A stretch of 32,276 bases of DNA from Porogramme epimiltina (taxonomy: Eukaryota > Basidiomycota > Agaricomycetes > Polyporales > Polyporaceae): NCBI GenBank assembly GCA_900155495.1, contig FTLJ01000336.1, positions 1 to 32,276 on the forward strand, in the 5' to 3' direction. The notes beneath the pieces were generated by a model. The model did no database searches. It saw only the letters and a program-made list of their open reading frames with translations, and was not told where the DNA came from. Of this stretch, positions 30,942-32,276 are shown one piece after another. The position numbers and the translations under genes were made by a program. How positions within the stretch are numbered: position 1 is the first letter of the stretch; every line of letters starts with the position of its first letter.

Positions 30942-32276
30942 AATTTGGCCTATATATCAAGGCTAGATAGAAGCAGCACACAGTGACGTTGGCTTCGAGA
31001 GCGCGTTTTAATAGAATCCTAACTTCTGGGGCCATTGTGACGAAAGAAGGAAGACATTGGGTTCGGCATAGTCGTCACCAGGGTTAACGCGCTTATGAGG
31101 CGCCCGGAGTGTCCATGTTTCTCCATATAGAGTCAAAAACAAGGGAAAGCATATCCACGTGTAGTTGTTAGCGCCCGTGCTCCCTGAGGTCCAGAGGGTT
31201 TGGTGGCTCTGACTCCGTCTCCCTCCCAAACCCTGCTTGTGTGCACCGCAATCGACCTGCTACTCCTGAATCGTTTGTATTCCTAGTCGACGATGACATG
31301 ATCGCCGTGACTACCAACCCGCTAGGGGTGGTGTCAGGCCTCCTCCACCACAGGGTCCGCGACACCTCCACGCAGCTGTGTTGCTCCGCCGCTGATCATC
31401 CACGGCACCAAACGTACAAAGTCGCCCGTCAGGGTTGTCGTCGAAACAAGGACCCATCCCAGTGGCTGTACGAGACAGTAGTCGAGCCCGAGCCCACACG
31501 GAGCCACTATCTCGTCTGGATCTCGACAACGCCCGGTCTCTGTCCGGATCCAGGGCCCGTGGCGTTGGAGCACAAAAAACCGACGAGACACGTCTGGCCT
31601 CTCGCCCGCGTCACCCGCGGCACTCCAGGGGGGCCACGCCCCGGCCGGACTGGTGGAATGAACGCAAAGCCCGCCGCCGGTGACGCAAACCTCTTTCCCC
31701 ATTTTCGCCGTCCGCGTCTCTCGGGGAACGAGGGGCTGTCGTCGCGTCCCAGGGACGCGAACAAGTGTGTGCGCGCGCGCCCATGCACGCACCCAGGCCC
31801 ACACGCACAGCGCAGCCCCCCACCTTCGGCCCGCGTCGACGCCGCCCGACGCCCAACCTTCGCCACCCACGGTCGTCCACACCGCGGCTGGACCGGGGAC
31901 ACGGCGGTCGGACGACTCGCGCGCGCGTGCGTGCGTCTGCAGGGTGGTTGGCGCGCGGACGTTGCGGCCCGCGCCCAGGTGCGCCGCGATCTTCGTCCGT
32001 GGCCCCCGTGAGCGACGCACCGCACCGCACGGCGTCCACACTCGCGCCGTCGGGGTCACACACCCCACCCAAACCCACCCCACCCCTTCCCTTCCCTTCG
32101 CGCGCGCGCTCGCTCTCGCACCCGCGTGCAGGCGCGTCACCACACCACCGCCACCGAAACGCTCGCCGCCGCGTCCGGGCCCACATTGCCCGTTACGCAC
32201 CGTACGTAACGGCCGTAAGCTGCGCGCTGGGGGGCTGCGCTGGGGAGGGGGGGGTGGGTTGAGCGGGTGGGGGGGG
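30942..32276. other. Right-hand end, no supported gene
   Basis: After the old yellow enzyme stop, about 300 bp of even composition probably hold its 3' UTR. From about 31500 the sequence becomes very GC-rich with CCCACCC, GCGCGCG and GTGCGTGC runs and overlapping open frames on both strands whose translations are Arg/Pro/Ala/Gly-rich. It may be the promoter side of a gene beyond the window. Confidence 0.5.

Noticed and set aside
31241..32262. Frames of 165-290 codons at the right end on both strands
   Set aside because: No domain, no consistent start, and composition typical of GC-rich non-coding DNA.
1..32276. tRNA, rRNA, snRNA, CRISPR array or transposon ends
   Set aside because: No cloverleaf-like A/B box pair, rRNA-like stretch, regularly spaced repeat or long terminal repeat was recognised by eye; a covariance-model search would be needed to exclude small RNAs.

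Overview
The window looks like nuclear DNA from a filamentous fungus, most likely a mushroom-forming basidiomycete (Agaricomycetes). I cannot name genus or species. The grounds are the gene structure (many exons, mostly 45-110 nt introns with GTRNGY-like donors and short pyrimidine tracts), the high GC content with GC-rich intergenic stretches, and the gene families: a TmpA-type membrane oxidoreductase, an Atg38/NRBF2-like protein and a fungal old yellow enzyme. All functions come from reading the conceptual translation and comparing it with families I know. No search was run. Exon borders were chosen so that frame and phase close exactly and conserved family blocks are restored.

Layout, left to right: (1) 88-1510 +, ERI1-like DEDDh 3'-5' exonuclease, six exons, possibly continuing off the left edge; (2) 1511-3331, GC-rich convergent spacer; (3) 3332-6010 -, TmpA-like membrane flavoprotein, 15 coding exons; (4) 6011-8386, long region upstream of tmpA with no supported gene; (5) 8387-11150 -, NDC80 kinetochore protein; (6) 11151-11404, short head-to-head promoter carrying a palindromic pair of ACGCGT boxes; (7) 11405-12053 +, MOG1 Ran-binding protein; (8) 12054-13378, convergent spacer; (9) 13379-15385 -, ATG38/NRBF2-like autophagy protein; (10) 16046-17116 +, unknown protein; (11) 17786-19891 +, CCT1/TCP-1 alpha chaperonin subunit; (12) 20294-23363 +, CDC27/APC3; (13) 24343-25236 +, acidic proline-rich unknown protein with a leader containing upstream ATGs; (14) 25237-26984, GC-rich spacer; (15) 26985-28729 -, SRR1-like protein; (16) 29597-30941 +, old yellow enzyme; (17) 30942-32276, no supported gene.

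The genes are mostly housekeeping and do not form a pathway cluster. Two of them (NDC80, CDC27) act at chromosome segregation, and CCT1 belongs to the folding machine that handles tubulin and WD40 proteins such as APC activators; I read this proximity as coincidence. No transposon, CRISPR array, rRNA or tRNA was recognised. The observations most worth a second look are the MluI-box palindrome between NDC80 and MOG1, the old yellow enzyme in which the usual active-site Asn is Thr, a tmpA stop codon alone on its own exon plus a 17-nt micro-exon, a recurrent use of GTC-type 5' splice sites, and the upstream ORF or alternative first exon before the acidic protein.
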